A DNA stretch of 22,247 nucleotides from JAABRU01 sp050180235. Its GTDB lineage: Bacteria; Desulfobacterota; Desulfobacteria; Desulfobacterales; Desulfococcaceae. The notes under the pieces were generated by a model that saw only the letters and a program-made list of their open reading frames with translations, ran no database searches and was not told the DNA's origin. The stretch is from the NCBI GenBank assembly GCA_050180235.1, contig JBFXEJ010000105.1, forward strand, positions 1-22,247, read 5' to 3'. Below, in pieces: positions 15,214 to 22,247 of the stretch. Position 1 is the stretch's first letter. Every line of letters begins with the position of its first letter. The position numbers were made by a program, and so were the translations under genes.

Positions 15214-15366
15214 GGTCTGTTAAGTTTTTTTTCGTGACAATTCCCATCCTGAGAGGGGGCAGTGGTGTGTTTTGGGAGTTTGCAGTTCCGGACACACCCC
15301 GCCCCTCTCAGGAGGGGAATTAAAGATGCACAGAACTTAACTGCCCTGCCTCTCAGGAGGGGAATT
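15208..15366. repeat. Nested large inverted repeat between cheA and cheW
   Basis: The outer arms 15208-15226 (GAGGCAGGTCTGTTAAGTT) and 15334-15352 (AACTTAACTGCCCTGCCTC) pair. The inner arms 15239-15270 (AATTCCCATCCTGAGAGGGG...) and 15290-15321 (...GCCCCTCTCAGGAGGGGAATT) form a second long stem. A third partial copy of CTCTCAGGAGGGGAATT follows at 15350-15366. The folded RNA would sit between the cheA and cheW coding regions and could reduce read-through or act as a processing site. No protein is encoded. Confidence 0.65.
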
Positions 15367-15411
15367 GATACCATAAAATCTAAAGCGGTTATGCAGCAGT
15401 CTGTTTAGAAC

Positions 15412-17661
15412 TCAGCACTCCCCACTCATTTCAATAAGATCCCCCACGTCAAGAATCAGACTGACCTCGCCGCTGCTGAGAATCGTGCATCCGGAGATTC
15501 CCCGCGCGGATGCCACATAATCCGGCATTCTTTTGATAACTGTCTGATGATGCCCGATGATTTCATCTGCAAACAGACAGATATTCTCTCTGCCGGAAGC
15601 CACATGAATCAGAATGCCTTTGTCCAGTTCCCTGTGATCCGGAACCATTTTGTAAATTTCATGCAGACGGATCACCGGGATCAGTTCCTCCCGGATTTTG
15701 ATGATTTCCTGCCCATCCATAGTTATTACAATCTGTTCCGGAAGGGGCCGGAAAGATTCGCGGATGGAAAGAAGCGGGATGGTGCAGCGGGATGAACCCA
15801 CACGGATAAGCATTCCGTCAATGATGGCCAGGGTCAGGGGAATCCGGAGCATAAAAACCGTTCCCTGCTCCTTTATGCTGCGTATATCCACCCTTCCCTT
15901 GAGTTTTTCAATATTTTTTTTCACCACATCCAGCCCCACCCCCCGGCCGGAAATATCTGTCACCCTGTCCACTGTGGAAAAACCGGGTTCAAAAATCAGG
16001 CGATCAATGTTCTGATTGTCCAGATGGATGCGTTCTTCCCGGAGGATACCTCTTTGCGCGGCTTTGGCAAGAATTTTTTCCCGATCCAGTCCCCTGCCGT
16101 CATCTGAAATGCGGATCAGCACCTCTCCGCCCCTGTGCCTGGCTTCCATCCTTATGATTCCGCTTTCGGATTTTCCCCCGGCCTTGCGTTCCTCAGGATT
16201 TTCAATGCCGTGATCCAGGCAGTTGCGGACAATATGCAGCAGCGGATCTGTGATCTGCTCAATCACGCTTTTATCAAGCTCGGTTTCCTCACCCACGATC
16301 TCCAGTCTGCAGGGTTTGCCCAGTTTTCCGGACAGATCATGAACAAGCCGGGACATTTTCCGAAAAGTCTGGGTCAGGGGAACCATGCGCATGGACATGG
16401 CCACATCCTGCAGTTCAGATATGATTCTGCGCAGATTCCGGGATGAATTCCCGGATTCCTCTGCATCAGAACTGCTCCGGACGGAACGGTCTGTGAGCAT
16501 GGATTCTGCAATAACCAGTTCGCCAACCAGGTTGATCAGCAGATCCAGTTTTTCCAGATCAATGCGAATGTCATGCTGTCTTCCCCCCATAAAACCGCCG
16601 GTCTCTGCAAGTGCCTTTTTTTCCGGATCAGTGAATTTTTCATTGTAAACAGGTCTGAAATATCCGGCAGATGCTTTTTTTTCAGGTTTGCCGCTTTCGG
16701 GGATTGTGTCCGGAATTTCGGTTTTCTCATGCCCTGTCTCACTTTCAGGAGTACCGGGGACTGATATGTCAACCGGTTGACCGGTTTCAGAAAGGGAACC
16801 CCGGTCAAGGGAAAGCCAGGTTACATGTCCGGGAAACAGCTCAGCCGGATCTGTTTCCGGATTCATGATTTTGCTGCGATCCAGAGGGATAACAGAGGAT
16901 TCGGAAAGACCGAGGACATCACAGAGATCATCTGCATCAAGGGAACTTGCATATACGAAAAAACAGAGCAGAGGTTCTTCCGGAAGAGATACAAGCAGAT
17001 TTCCCGGACCTGTCCGGATTTCCGTATCCAGAATTTCACCGGCTGCCAGCAGTTCCCGGATCACAATCACCGGGCTTTTCCCTGTTTTTTTAAGGATTTT
17101 GTCAAAATCATATCTGAGCACATAAATAAATTCCTCTGCCAGAGGCAGTTTCTCCAAAACAGACTGTCTGATGACAAATTTCACTTCCTCTTCCGGCTGC
17201 TCCGGCAGATTTGCGGATGCGGGGGCCGTTTCCGCAGCAGCTTCCGGCGGCAGGATTCCGGATCTTTCCACAGTTTCGGACTCTTCCATTAAAGCAGCCA
17301 GATGATCACAGATCCCGGAAATGTCGAACTCATTGCTCTGTCCCAGATTACTGAGCATAACGCGCAGCATGTCTGTTCCTTCCAGCAGCACATCCGCAAC
17401 AGACTGATCCGCTTTTATTTTTTCCGAGCGCAGGCCATCCAGAAGATTTTCCATGGCATGGGCCAGTGCCGCTGTCTTTTCAAGCCGGATAAATCCCGCA
17501 GCACCCTTGATGGAGTGGACGGAACGGAATATTCTGTCGATCCTTTCGCAGTCTGCGGAAACATCCCCTTTGAAAAGCTGCAGAATATCATTTTCAACAT
17601 GCTCCAGATGCTCAAGAGATTCGGTGGCAAATTCTTCCAGAATTGACTGACTGTAATCCAT
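15412..17661 (-). CDS. cheA: Chemotaxis histidine kinase CheA
   Basis: 749 aa, complete. The HPt (P1) domain covers about 1-125 with the phospho-accepting His49 in RSVHSIKGAAGF. Residues 160-265 form a separate alpha/beta region resembling the P2-like insert of other deltaproteobacterial CheA proteins. A Glu/Pro/Thr-rich linker runs 265-360. The dimerisation helices span about 365-445. The ATP-binding P4 domain carries the N box HIVRNCLDHGIE (476-487), G1 DDGRGLD (520-526) and G2 GRGVGLD (572-578). The CheW-like P5 regulatory domain runs from about 612 to the end. All catalytic motifs are present, so it should autophosphorylate and pass phosphate to a response regulator not encoded here. AAGGAA precedes the ATG. 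It begins 12 bp after the ATPase-STAS gene and is probably co-transcribed with it. Confidence 0.96.
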   Translation of the reverse strand: MDYSQSILEEFATESLEHLEHVENDILQLFKGDVSADCERIDRIFRSVHSIKGAAGFIRLEKTAALAHAMENLLDGLRSEKIKADQSVADVLLEGTDMLRVMLSNLGQSNEFDISGICDHLAALMEESETVERSGILPPEAAAETAPASANLPEQPEEEVKFVIRQSVLEKLPLAEEFIYVLRYDFDKILKKTGKSPVIVIRELLAAGEILDTEIRTGPGNLLVSLPEEPLLCFFVYASSLDADDLCDVLGLSESSVIPLDRSKIMNPETDPAELFPGHVTWLSLDRGSLSETGQPVDISVPGTPESETGHEKTEIPDTIPESGKPEKKASAGYFRPVYNEKFTDPEKKALAETGGFMGGRQHDIRIDLEKLDLLINLVGELVIAESMLTDRSVRSSSDAEESGNSSRNLRRIISELQDVAMSMRMVPLTQTFRKMSRLVHDLSGKLGKPCRLEIVGEETELDKSVIEQITDPLLHIVRNCLDHGIENPEERKAGGKSESGIIRMEARHRGGEVLIRISDDGRGLDREKILAKAAQRGILREERIHLDNQNIDRLIFEPGFSTVDRVTDISGRGVGLDVVKKNIEKLKGRVDIRSIKEQGTVFMLRIPLTLAIIDGMLIRVGSSRCTIPLLSIRESFRPLPEQIVITMDGQEIIKIREELIPVIRLHEIYKMVPDHRELDKGILIHVASGRENICLFADEIIGHHQTVIKRMPDYVASARGISGCTILSSGEVSLILDVGDLIEMSGEC

Positions 17662-17673
17662 TTTCCATTCCTT

Positions 17674-18417
17674 TTACATAATCCGGCAAAGCCTGTGCAG
17701 GCAGGTAATCCGCATCAGATTGACAATGTCCGGATTTGCGTTGATAAGCTCCATTTCCGCATCCGGATATTTGTCACGGAGCAAATCTGAAAATTTTATA
17801 AAAACACTCAGACTGACAGCGTCAATATCTTCAGTATTTTTAAAATCAAGACGGTAAAATTTGCATCCTGTTCCGAAAATATCCAGCAGGGCATTCCGGA
17901 ATTTCGGGGCATTTTCCGCAGTCATATCCCCTGTGGGCCGGATGATTTTCCATTCTCTGCCATCCATGCCGGGCAGAGAACTTACTTTAAATTCGGTTTT
18001 GGTACGCATACGTATCCATACAGACACGCTGTTGCCTTTGCCGCTGAATTCCATCCGGTCTGAAAAATCTTTTACAAGGCCCAGCCCCCATTTACGCGCC
18101 TGCTCCGGATTGTCCGGCAGATTTGTCAGAAAATTCTCATGGTCAAATCCTTTTCCCTCATCCTCTACAATAATTTTAAAACACAGATTTCCGATATATT
18201 CCAAAGAAACTGCAATGCTGAGGTTTTCCATATTCCGGTTGCCGTGTTCAATGGCATTGGTGATCAGTTCCCTGAGAGTCAGAATCAGCGGTCTGTCATC
18301 CTCCAGTTTATATCGCGCAAAAAACTTCTGTGCCTCATGAATAAGGGGATTAATATGCCGCATATCCGTACTGATTTTGAACCGGATAAAATCATCATCC
18401 TGAAAAATAGTAAACAT
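17674..18417 (-). CDS. Fused SpoIIAB/RsbW-type ATPase and STAS domain protein
   Basis: 247 aa with two modules. The N-terminal part (about 1-140) is a GHKL ATPase of the anti-sigma/serine-kinase type: N box RELITNAIEHGNR (49-61, with E50 and N54), G1 DEGKGFD (86-92) and G2 GLGLV (111-115). The C-terminal part (155-247) is STAS-like (WKIIRPTGDMTAENAPKF, then LDFKNTEDIDAVSLSVFIKF). In place of the DSSG phosphorylation motif it has D199-A-V-S, so the normal phosphoserine position is Val201. Kinase and antagonist modules, normally separate partners, are thus joined in one chain, with a STAS module that probably cannot be phosphorylated in the usual way. AGGAGGT lies 11 nt before the ATG. cheA follows 12 bp downstream, implying a functional link with chemosensory signalling. 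Domain calls are sure; function is inference. Confidence 0.85.
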   Translation of the reverse strand: MFTIFQDDDFIRFKISTDMRHINPLIHEAQKFFARYKLEDDRPLILTLRELITNAIEHGNRNMENLSIAVSLEYIGNLCFKIIVEDEGKGFDHENFLTNLPDNPEQARKWGLGLVKDFSDRMEFSGKGNSVSVWIRMRTKTEFKVSSLPGMDGREWKIIRPTGDMTAENAPKFRNALLDIFGTGCKFYRLDFKNTEDIDAVSLSVFIKFSDLLRDKYPDAEMELINANPDIVNLMRITCLHRLCRIM

Positions 18418-18460
18418 ATAAAGAAATTACCTCCTGAACCGGAATTTTCCCCCATACTGG

Positions 18461-18563
18461 TTTTTCTTATGAAAATAAATATCCCATTTCAGTTCACAGG
18501 CACAGGGCAAAAGCTGGAAGCTTATGCTACTTTCTGAAATATTCTTTTCTGTAAATCACCTAA
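18461..18563. mobile_element. Family-2 element with decayed left end
   Basis: The interior matches the other family-2 copies (AAATAAATATCCCATTTCAG, AAAGCTGGAAGCTTATGC) and it has a right end AAATCACCTAA. The left GGTGATTT end is not recognisable. Its terminal TAA is shared with the start of the next element. Confidence 0.65.
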
Positions 18564-18850
18564 GGCGATTTCTATGAAAAAATGTACCATATTGTAGGGT
18601 GGGCACGGCTTTTTGTGCCCACCGTTTCAGCAGGACGGCGGGCACAAAAAGCCGTGCCCACCCTACGAAAAACGGTATAATACCGATTCTCCATTGACCT
18701 GATACAATCTGCACGCCCGCCCCGGTCTGATCCGGAGGAGTGCAAAAATTAAGCGGAGCGGTTTTTTGCACACGCAGAACCGCGAAAAAATTGACAATAT
18801 TGTATCAAATCAATGGCGAATTGGTATAATCTTTAATGTAAATCACCTAA
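18561..18850. mobile_element. Family-1 element carrying a nested family-3 element
   Basis: TAA (18561-18563), left end GGCGATTTCT, the GGGTGGGCACGGC hairpin, then ACGAAAAACGGTATAAT. The expected continuation CTTTAATG...AAATCACC and TAA (18848-18850) appears only after a 144-bp insert (18682-18825). Without the insert and its duplicated ATAAT the unit would be 141 bp, the same as the copy at 6430-6570. Confidence 0.78.
18682..18825. mobile_element. Family-3 element nested in family 1, with ATAAT duplication
   Basis: 144 bp, ends ACCGATTCTCCATTGA and TCAATGGCGAATTGGT, interior as in 999-1146. It is flanked on both sides by ATAAT (18677-18681 and 18826-18830). The uninterrupted family-1 copy at 6430-6570 has a single ATAAT at the same point, so this is a true 5-bp target duplication and the ends of the family are defined exactly. 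Confidence 0.82.
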
Positions 18851-18936
18851 GATCAGTGAGCAAGGTGAGTTATTGATGGTTGTACCGCTGTTCCTTTGGA
18901 TAAGCATATTTTGCCGGGTAAAATATCTTTTGGATA

Positions 18937-19013
18937 ATAAGTAAGTCAGCATAAATTTTCGGGTATAAAGTTTTCATAAGAATCCGGTTTTTCGGAAAAA
19001 CCGGATTTTTTGA
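18937..19013. repeat. Left copy of the inverted hairpin repeat flanking leuS
   Basis: ATAAGTAAGTCAGCATAAAT, then TTTCGGGTATAAAGTTTTC, then a hairpin AATCCGGTTTTT-CGG-AAAAACCGGATT (18981-19007) and a run of T. The reverse complement of 21893-21970 matches this along nearly its whole length. On the plus strand the stem plus T-run looks terminator-like, but no plus-strand gene ends here. Confidence 0.7.
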
Positions 19014-19090
19014 AATCACTGCCTAAAAATAATCCCTGCAGTTATGACAGGGCATAAGCAAATAATTTTCCAATATTTTGCAAAAGGATT

Positions 19091-19129
19091 AAAGGGGATT
19101 CCCTGTCTGCTGCGGGAAATCCCCCTTTT
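19091..19129 (-). terminator. Probable terminator of leuS
   Basis: AAAGGGGATTCCC (19091-19103) pairs with GGGAAATCCCCCTTT (19114-19128), allowing one bulge on each side, 45 bp after the leuS stop. On the minus strand the stem ends CCCCTTTAATCCTTTT, a weak T-tract. The hairpin is symmetric enough to work in either direction. Confidence 0.5.
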
Positions 19130-19173
19130 CATAATGGAAATGAACTAAGCATAAAAACTGCAATAGTTTGTAC

Positions 19174-21765
19174 TTACACCACAATATTGACCAGCTTGCC
19201 GCGTGCCACAATCACCTTGCGGATAGGTTTTCCTTCAATGAACTTCTGCACCCGTTCATCTGCCAAAGCTGTCTGTTTCATGCTTTCCTCATCCGCATCC
19301 GCGCTGATGTCAAAACGGCTTCTGAGTTTGCCGTTGACCTGCACCACAATGGTGAGTTCATCCTTTGCCAAAGCATCTTTCCGGAATTCCGGCCAGGGAC
19401 TGAGCAGAATGCTGTCTTTATGTCCCAATTCCGCCCATATCTCTTCGGAAAAATGCGGAACCATTGGCGAAAGCAGGCGCACCGAGGATTCAATGCCCAG
19501 ACGCATGACAGCAGCAGTCTGTGCTGTTTTTTTCTCCCGATCCACACCGTACATGAGATTGACCAGTTCCATGACCGCGCTGATGGCCGTGTTGAAACGG
19601 AAACGGTCTTCAATGTCATTGCTCACTTTCCGGATGGTTTCATGGATTTTCCGGTACAAATCCCGAAGGTTTTCCTCCAGTTTTTCCGGGCTGTCATCAT
19701 AAGAGGATACGGTTTTTATATCCTCCAGCCAGTCCAGAGTCAGACGCCAGACCCGGTTGAGAAAGCGGAAAGTGCCGTCAACTCCCTGCTCGCTCCATTC
19801 CAAATCCCGTTCCGGCGGAGCAGCGAAAAGACAGAAAAGTCGGGTGGTATCTGCGCCGTATTCTTCCAATAACGCGTTGGGATCAATGACATTGCGCTTG
19901 GATTTGGACATCTTTTCCACACGGCCTATTGTCACCGGACTGTTGCACAGACTGCATTCCGGTTTTCCCTCTTTCCAATTGACCTGATTGGGAAAAAGAA
20001 AACCGTGCTGTGCGCAGGCTGTGGTTTCCTTGCATACCATTCCCTGGGTCAGGAGCCGGGTAAAGGGTTCCATGCATCCAATGAATCCAAGATCATGGAG
20101 AACACGGGTAACATACCGGGAATACAGCAGATGCAGAATCGCATGTTCCACTCCGCCAATATACTGATCCACCGGCATCCAGTAATCCACTGCCTTGCGG
20201 TCAAACAGGCCCGTATTGCAGTCCGGACTACAGTAACGGTCAAAATACCAGGAAGATTCCACAAAGGTATCCATCGTATCGGTTTCCCGCCGCGCATCTT
20301 TGCGTCCGCATTTGGGGCAGTCGGTTTTGGCAAAATAATCCAGCGTGTGCAAAGGAGAACGTCCTCCTTCCAGCAGATTGGCCGCTTCAGGCAGAACAAT
20401 GGGCAGATCCTTTTCCGGAACAGGCACAATGCCGCAGGTCTCACAGTGAATCATGGGAATGGGCGCGCCCCAGTACCGCTGCCGGGAAATGCCCCAGTCC
20501 CGGAGCCGGAAACTCACGGTTTTTTTGCCCATTCCTTTGCTTTCCAGAAATTTCACAATCGCATCTTTGGCCTCTTCATTGCTCATGCCGTCAAACTGAG
20601 CGGAATTGACCATAATGCCCGGTTCTGCACGGGCTTCAGTCATGGCTGCCGCGTCCAGATCGCTGTCTTCGGGTTTGACCACCACAATAATTTCCATGCC
20701 GTATTTTTTGGCAAACTCAAAATCCCGCTGGTCATGCGCGGGGACCGACATGACCGCGCCTGTGCCGTATTCCATGAGAGCAAAATTGGCTGTGTAAACC
20801 GGCATTTTCCGGCTGCTGACCGGATTGATGCAGTATGATCCGGTAAAAACACCCTCTTTTTCATAGGTTTCCAGAGCTTTGTCCGAACGATCCTGCAAAG
20901 CCATGCGATCCACAAATTCGGTCACAGCCTTTTCCTGCGCTGTTCCTGCGGACAGCACACTTACCAGAGGATGCTCCGGAGCCAGACACATGAAAGTCGC
21001 GCCGAACAGAGTGTCAGGCCGTGTCGTGAATACCGTGATGATTTCTTTGGAATTTTCCACAGCAAAACGGATTTCCGCGCCAAAACTCTTGCCAATCCAG
21101 TTTTTCTGCATGGTGGTGACTTTTTCCGGCCATCCGGGCAACTGATCGCAGTGAAGCAGCAGATCATCAGCATAATCACTGATGCGGAAAAACCATTGTG
21201 AAAGTTTTTTCTGCCGTACCGGTTTGCCGCAGCGCCAGCACATGCCTGCCTCTACCTGCTCGTTTGCCAGCACGGTCTGACAGGGTTCGCACCAGTTGAC
21301 AAAAGATTCTTTGCGGTAGGCCATGCCTTTTTCATACATTTTCAGAAACAGCAACTGTTCCCACCGGTAATATTCGGGTTTGCAGGTGGCAACCTCCCGA
21401 TCCCAGTCATAGGAAAAACCAAGCTGTTTCAACTGACTGCGCATATAATCAATGTTTTCATAGGTCCAACGGGCCGGATGGGTATTGTTGGCAATGGCTG
21501 CATTTTCCGCAGGCATACCAAACGCGTCCCAGCCCATAGGGTGGAGAACATTGAAACCCCGCATCCGTTTGTAGCGCGCCACCACATCACCGATGGTGTA
21601 GTTGCGCACATGTCCCATGTGTATCTTGCCGGAAGGATAGGGAAACATCTCCAGCAGATAATATTTTTCCTTTGCCGGGTCCTCTGTCACTTTGAAGATG
21701 CCGGTTTTTTCCCAGTGGTTCTGCCATCCGGCTTCAATGGTTTTGGGATTGTATTTCTGTTCCAT
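19174..21765 (-). CDS. leuS: Leucyl-tRNA synthetase
   Basis: 863 aa, full bacterial length. It charges tRNA-Leu in the cytoplasm: leucine + ATP + tRNA to leucyl-tRNA. Class I motifs are intact: HMGH (HIGH) at 49-52 within FPYPSGKIHMGHVRNY, and KMSKS at 618-622. The CP1 editing domain is present (TTRPDT at 247-252 and VPAHDQRDFEFA with the conserved Asp345), so mischarged norvaline or isoleucine should be hydrolysed. Cysteine pairs at 159/162 and 177/180, and again at 441/444 and 483/486, suggest zinc sites. The C-terminal anticodon-binding and tail domains end VNIVV as usual. GGAGGAG precedes the ATG by 9 nt. No co-operonic gene is visible; the whole gene lies between inverted copies of an 80-bp repeat (18937 and 21893). 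Confidence 0.97.
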   Translation of the reverse strand: MEQKYNPKTIEAGWQNHWEKTGIFKVTEDPAKEKYYLLEMFPYPSGKIHMGHVRNYTIGDVVARYKRMRGFNVLHPMGWDAFGMPAENAAIANNTHPARWTYENIDYMRSQLKQLGFSYDWDREVATCKPEYYRWEQLLFLKMYEKGMAYRKESFVNWCEPCQTVLANEQVEAGMCWRCGKPVRQKKLSQWFFRISDYADDLLLHCDQLPGWPEKVTTMQKNWIGKSFGAEIRFAVENSKEIITVFTTRPDTLFGATFMCLAPEHPLVSVLSAGTAQEKAVTEFVDRMALQDRSDKALETYEKEGVFTGSYCINPVSSRKMPVYTANFALMEYGTGAVMSVPAHDQRDFEFAKKYGMEIIVVVKPEDSDLDAAAMTEARAEPGIMVNSAQFDGMSNEEAKDAIVKFLESKGMGKKTVSFRLRDWGISRQRYWGAPIPMIHCETCGIVPVPEKDLPIVLPEAANLLEGGRSPLHTLDYFAKTDCPKCGRKDARRETDTMDTFVESSWYFDRYCSPDCNTGLFDRKAVDYWMPVDQYIGGVEHAILHLLYSRYVTRVLHDLGFIGCMEPFTRLLTQGMVCKETTACAQHGFLFPNQVNWKEGKPECSLCNSPVTIGRVEKMSKSKRNVIDPNALLEEYGADTTRLFCLFAAPPERDLEWSEQGVDGTFRFLNRVWRLTLDWLEDIKTVSSYDDSPEKLEENLRDLYRKIHETIRKVSNDIEDRFRFNTAISAVMELVNLMYGVDREKKTAQTAAVMRLGIESSVRLLSPMVPHFSEEIWAELGHKDSILLSPWPEFRKDALAKDELTIVVQVNGKLRSRFDISADADEESMKQTALADERVQKFIEGKPIRKVIVARGKLVNIVV

Positions 21766-21809
21766 TATTGAATTCTCCTCCGAATTACGGTGATTTTTTT
21801 ATATGAAAA

Positions 21810-21825
21810 CCTGCTGAGCAGCAGG
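21810..21825 (-). promoter_or_regulatory. Small hairpin in the leuS leader
   Basis: CCTGCT-GAGC-AGCAGG is a perfect 6-bp stem 45 bp upstream of the leuS start. On the minus strand it is followed by TTTTC, so it could be a weak attenuator. The leader is too short, and lacks recognisable specifier features, to call a T-box. Confidence 0.25.
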
Positions 21826-21892
21826 CGGTTCATGGTTTCTTATGACTGCAAATCATGGCGGTTTATAAGTAAGGAACCGAAAATTTCCGTGT

Positions 21893-21970
21893 ATCAAAAA
21901 ATCCGGTTTTTTCCGAAAAACCGGATTTTCGGAAAAGTTTATACCCGGAAATTTATGCTGACCTGCTTAT
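21893..21970. repeat. Right copy of the inverted hairpin repeat flanking leuS
   Basis: Hairpin AATCCGGTTTTT-TCCG-AAAAACCGGATT (21900-21927), then AAAAGTTTATACCCGGAAAT, then TTATGCTGACCTGCTTAT. It is inverted relative to 18937-19013. It lies upstream of leuS and ends directly before a family-4 element. Confidence 0.7.
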
Positions 21971-21971
21971 G

Positions 21972-22110
21972 AACTGATGTTACGCAGATTCGTCATACCG
22001 GCGAAAGCCGGTATCCGGAACCGTCTGAAAATACCGGATTCCGGCTTTTGCCGGAATGACGGGAAATACAGCAGTCTGCCGGATTCTGAAGGTTTGGCGT
22101 AACATCAGTT
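21972..22110. mobile_element. Family-4 MITE-like element, intact copy
   Basis: 139 bp with perfect 14-bp ends AACTGATGTTACGC and GCGTAACATCAGTT. Inside are two hairpins, CGTCATACCGGCGAAAGCCG...GTA and CCGGATTCCGGCTTTTGCCG...GAATGACG, whose outer GTCAT/ATGAC halves also pair with one another. No coding capacity. It serves as the reference for the broken copies at 1159-1409 and 6302-6579. Confidence 0.78.
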
Positions 22111-22121
22111 ATGAAATTCAC

Positions 22122-22247
22122 TTAGGTGATTTCCATTAATGATTATACCGTTTTTCGTAGGGCGGGCACGGCTTTTTGTGCCCGCCGTTTCAGCAGGACG
22201 GCGGGCACAAAAAGCCGTGCCCGCCCTACAATGATGGTACATTTTTT
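22122..22247. mobile_element. Family-1 element, cut by the window end
   Basis: TTA, then GGTGATTTCC, ATTAATGATTATACCG, and the GC-rich GGGCGGGCACGGC hairpin, in the same orientation as 805-946. By comparison with that copy about 20 bp of the right end fall outside the window. Confidence 0.78.

Noticed and set aside
18851..19173. tRNA or small-RNA gene beside leuS
   Set aside because: No cloverleaf arms or CCA-adjacent acceptor stem seen; the area holds the inverted hairpin repeat, a terminator-like stem and AT-rich filler.
20005..20838. 277-aa open frame on the plus strand
   Set aside because: It is antisense to leuS and is a shadow of its codon pattern.
21766..21900. T-box riboswitch upstream of leuS
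   Set aside because: The leader is short, with only a 6-bp hairpin and no recognisable T-box sequence or specifier loop.

Overview
The window looks like accessory-rich chromosome of a Deltaproteobacterium/Desulfobacterota, most likely a Desulfonema- or 'Candidatus Magnetomorum'-like sulfate reducer. This is an inference from three things: the style of the chemosensory proteins, the very high density of small palindromic intergenic repeats, and the long non-coding gaps between genes. No rRNA or tRNA is present to confirm it.

Almost all real genes lie on the minus strand. Reading in the direction of transcription (right to left) the order is: leuS (leucyl-tRNA synthetase); a repeat-filled gap; a fused anti-sigma-type ATPase + STAS protein; cheA; a hairpin-filled gap; cheW; a periplasmic solute-binding protein; a four-helix-bundle-type chemoreceptor whose start overlaps the previous stop by 4 nt; two Cache-type chemoreceptors; a small stand-alone STAS protein; a second periplasmic binding protein; and a fourth chemoreceptor with extra HAMP-like repeats. 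At the extreme left, on the plus strand, is the C-terminal remnant of a transposase.

The block 1426-18417 is therefore a chemosensory island: one CheA, one CheW, four receptors, two solute-binding proteins, and two proteins of the partner-switching (RsbW/SpoIIAB-STAS) type. No cheY, cheR, cheB, cheC or cheD is visible, so output and adaptation must come from elsewhere or run through the ATPase/STAS proteins. The ATPase-STAS gene is 12 bp upstream of cheA, which suggests a chemosensory array coupled to a partner switch. The binding-protein gene is translationally coupled to the 4HB-type receptor, which suggests that it presents ligand to that receptor. At least two intrinsic terminators (about 4004-4069 and 9299-9322) split the block into separate transcripts.

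The gaps are packed with at least five families of non-autonomous, MITE-like or palindromic elements, several nested inside one another. In two cases the insertion can be reconstructed base by base: a 138-bp element inserted with a TAA duplication into another repeat at 6430-6570, and a 144-bp element inserted with an ATAAT duplication into a third at 18682-18825. leuS is bracketed by inverted copies of a roughly 80-bp hairpin repeat.
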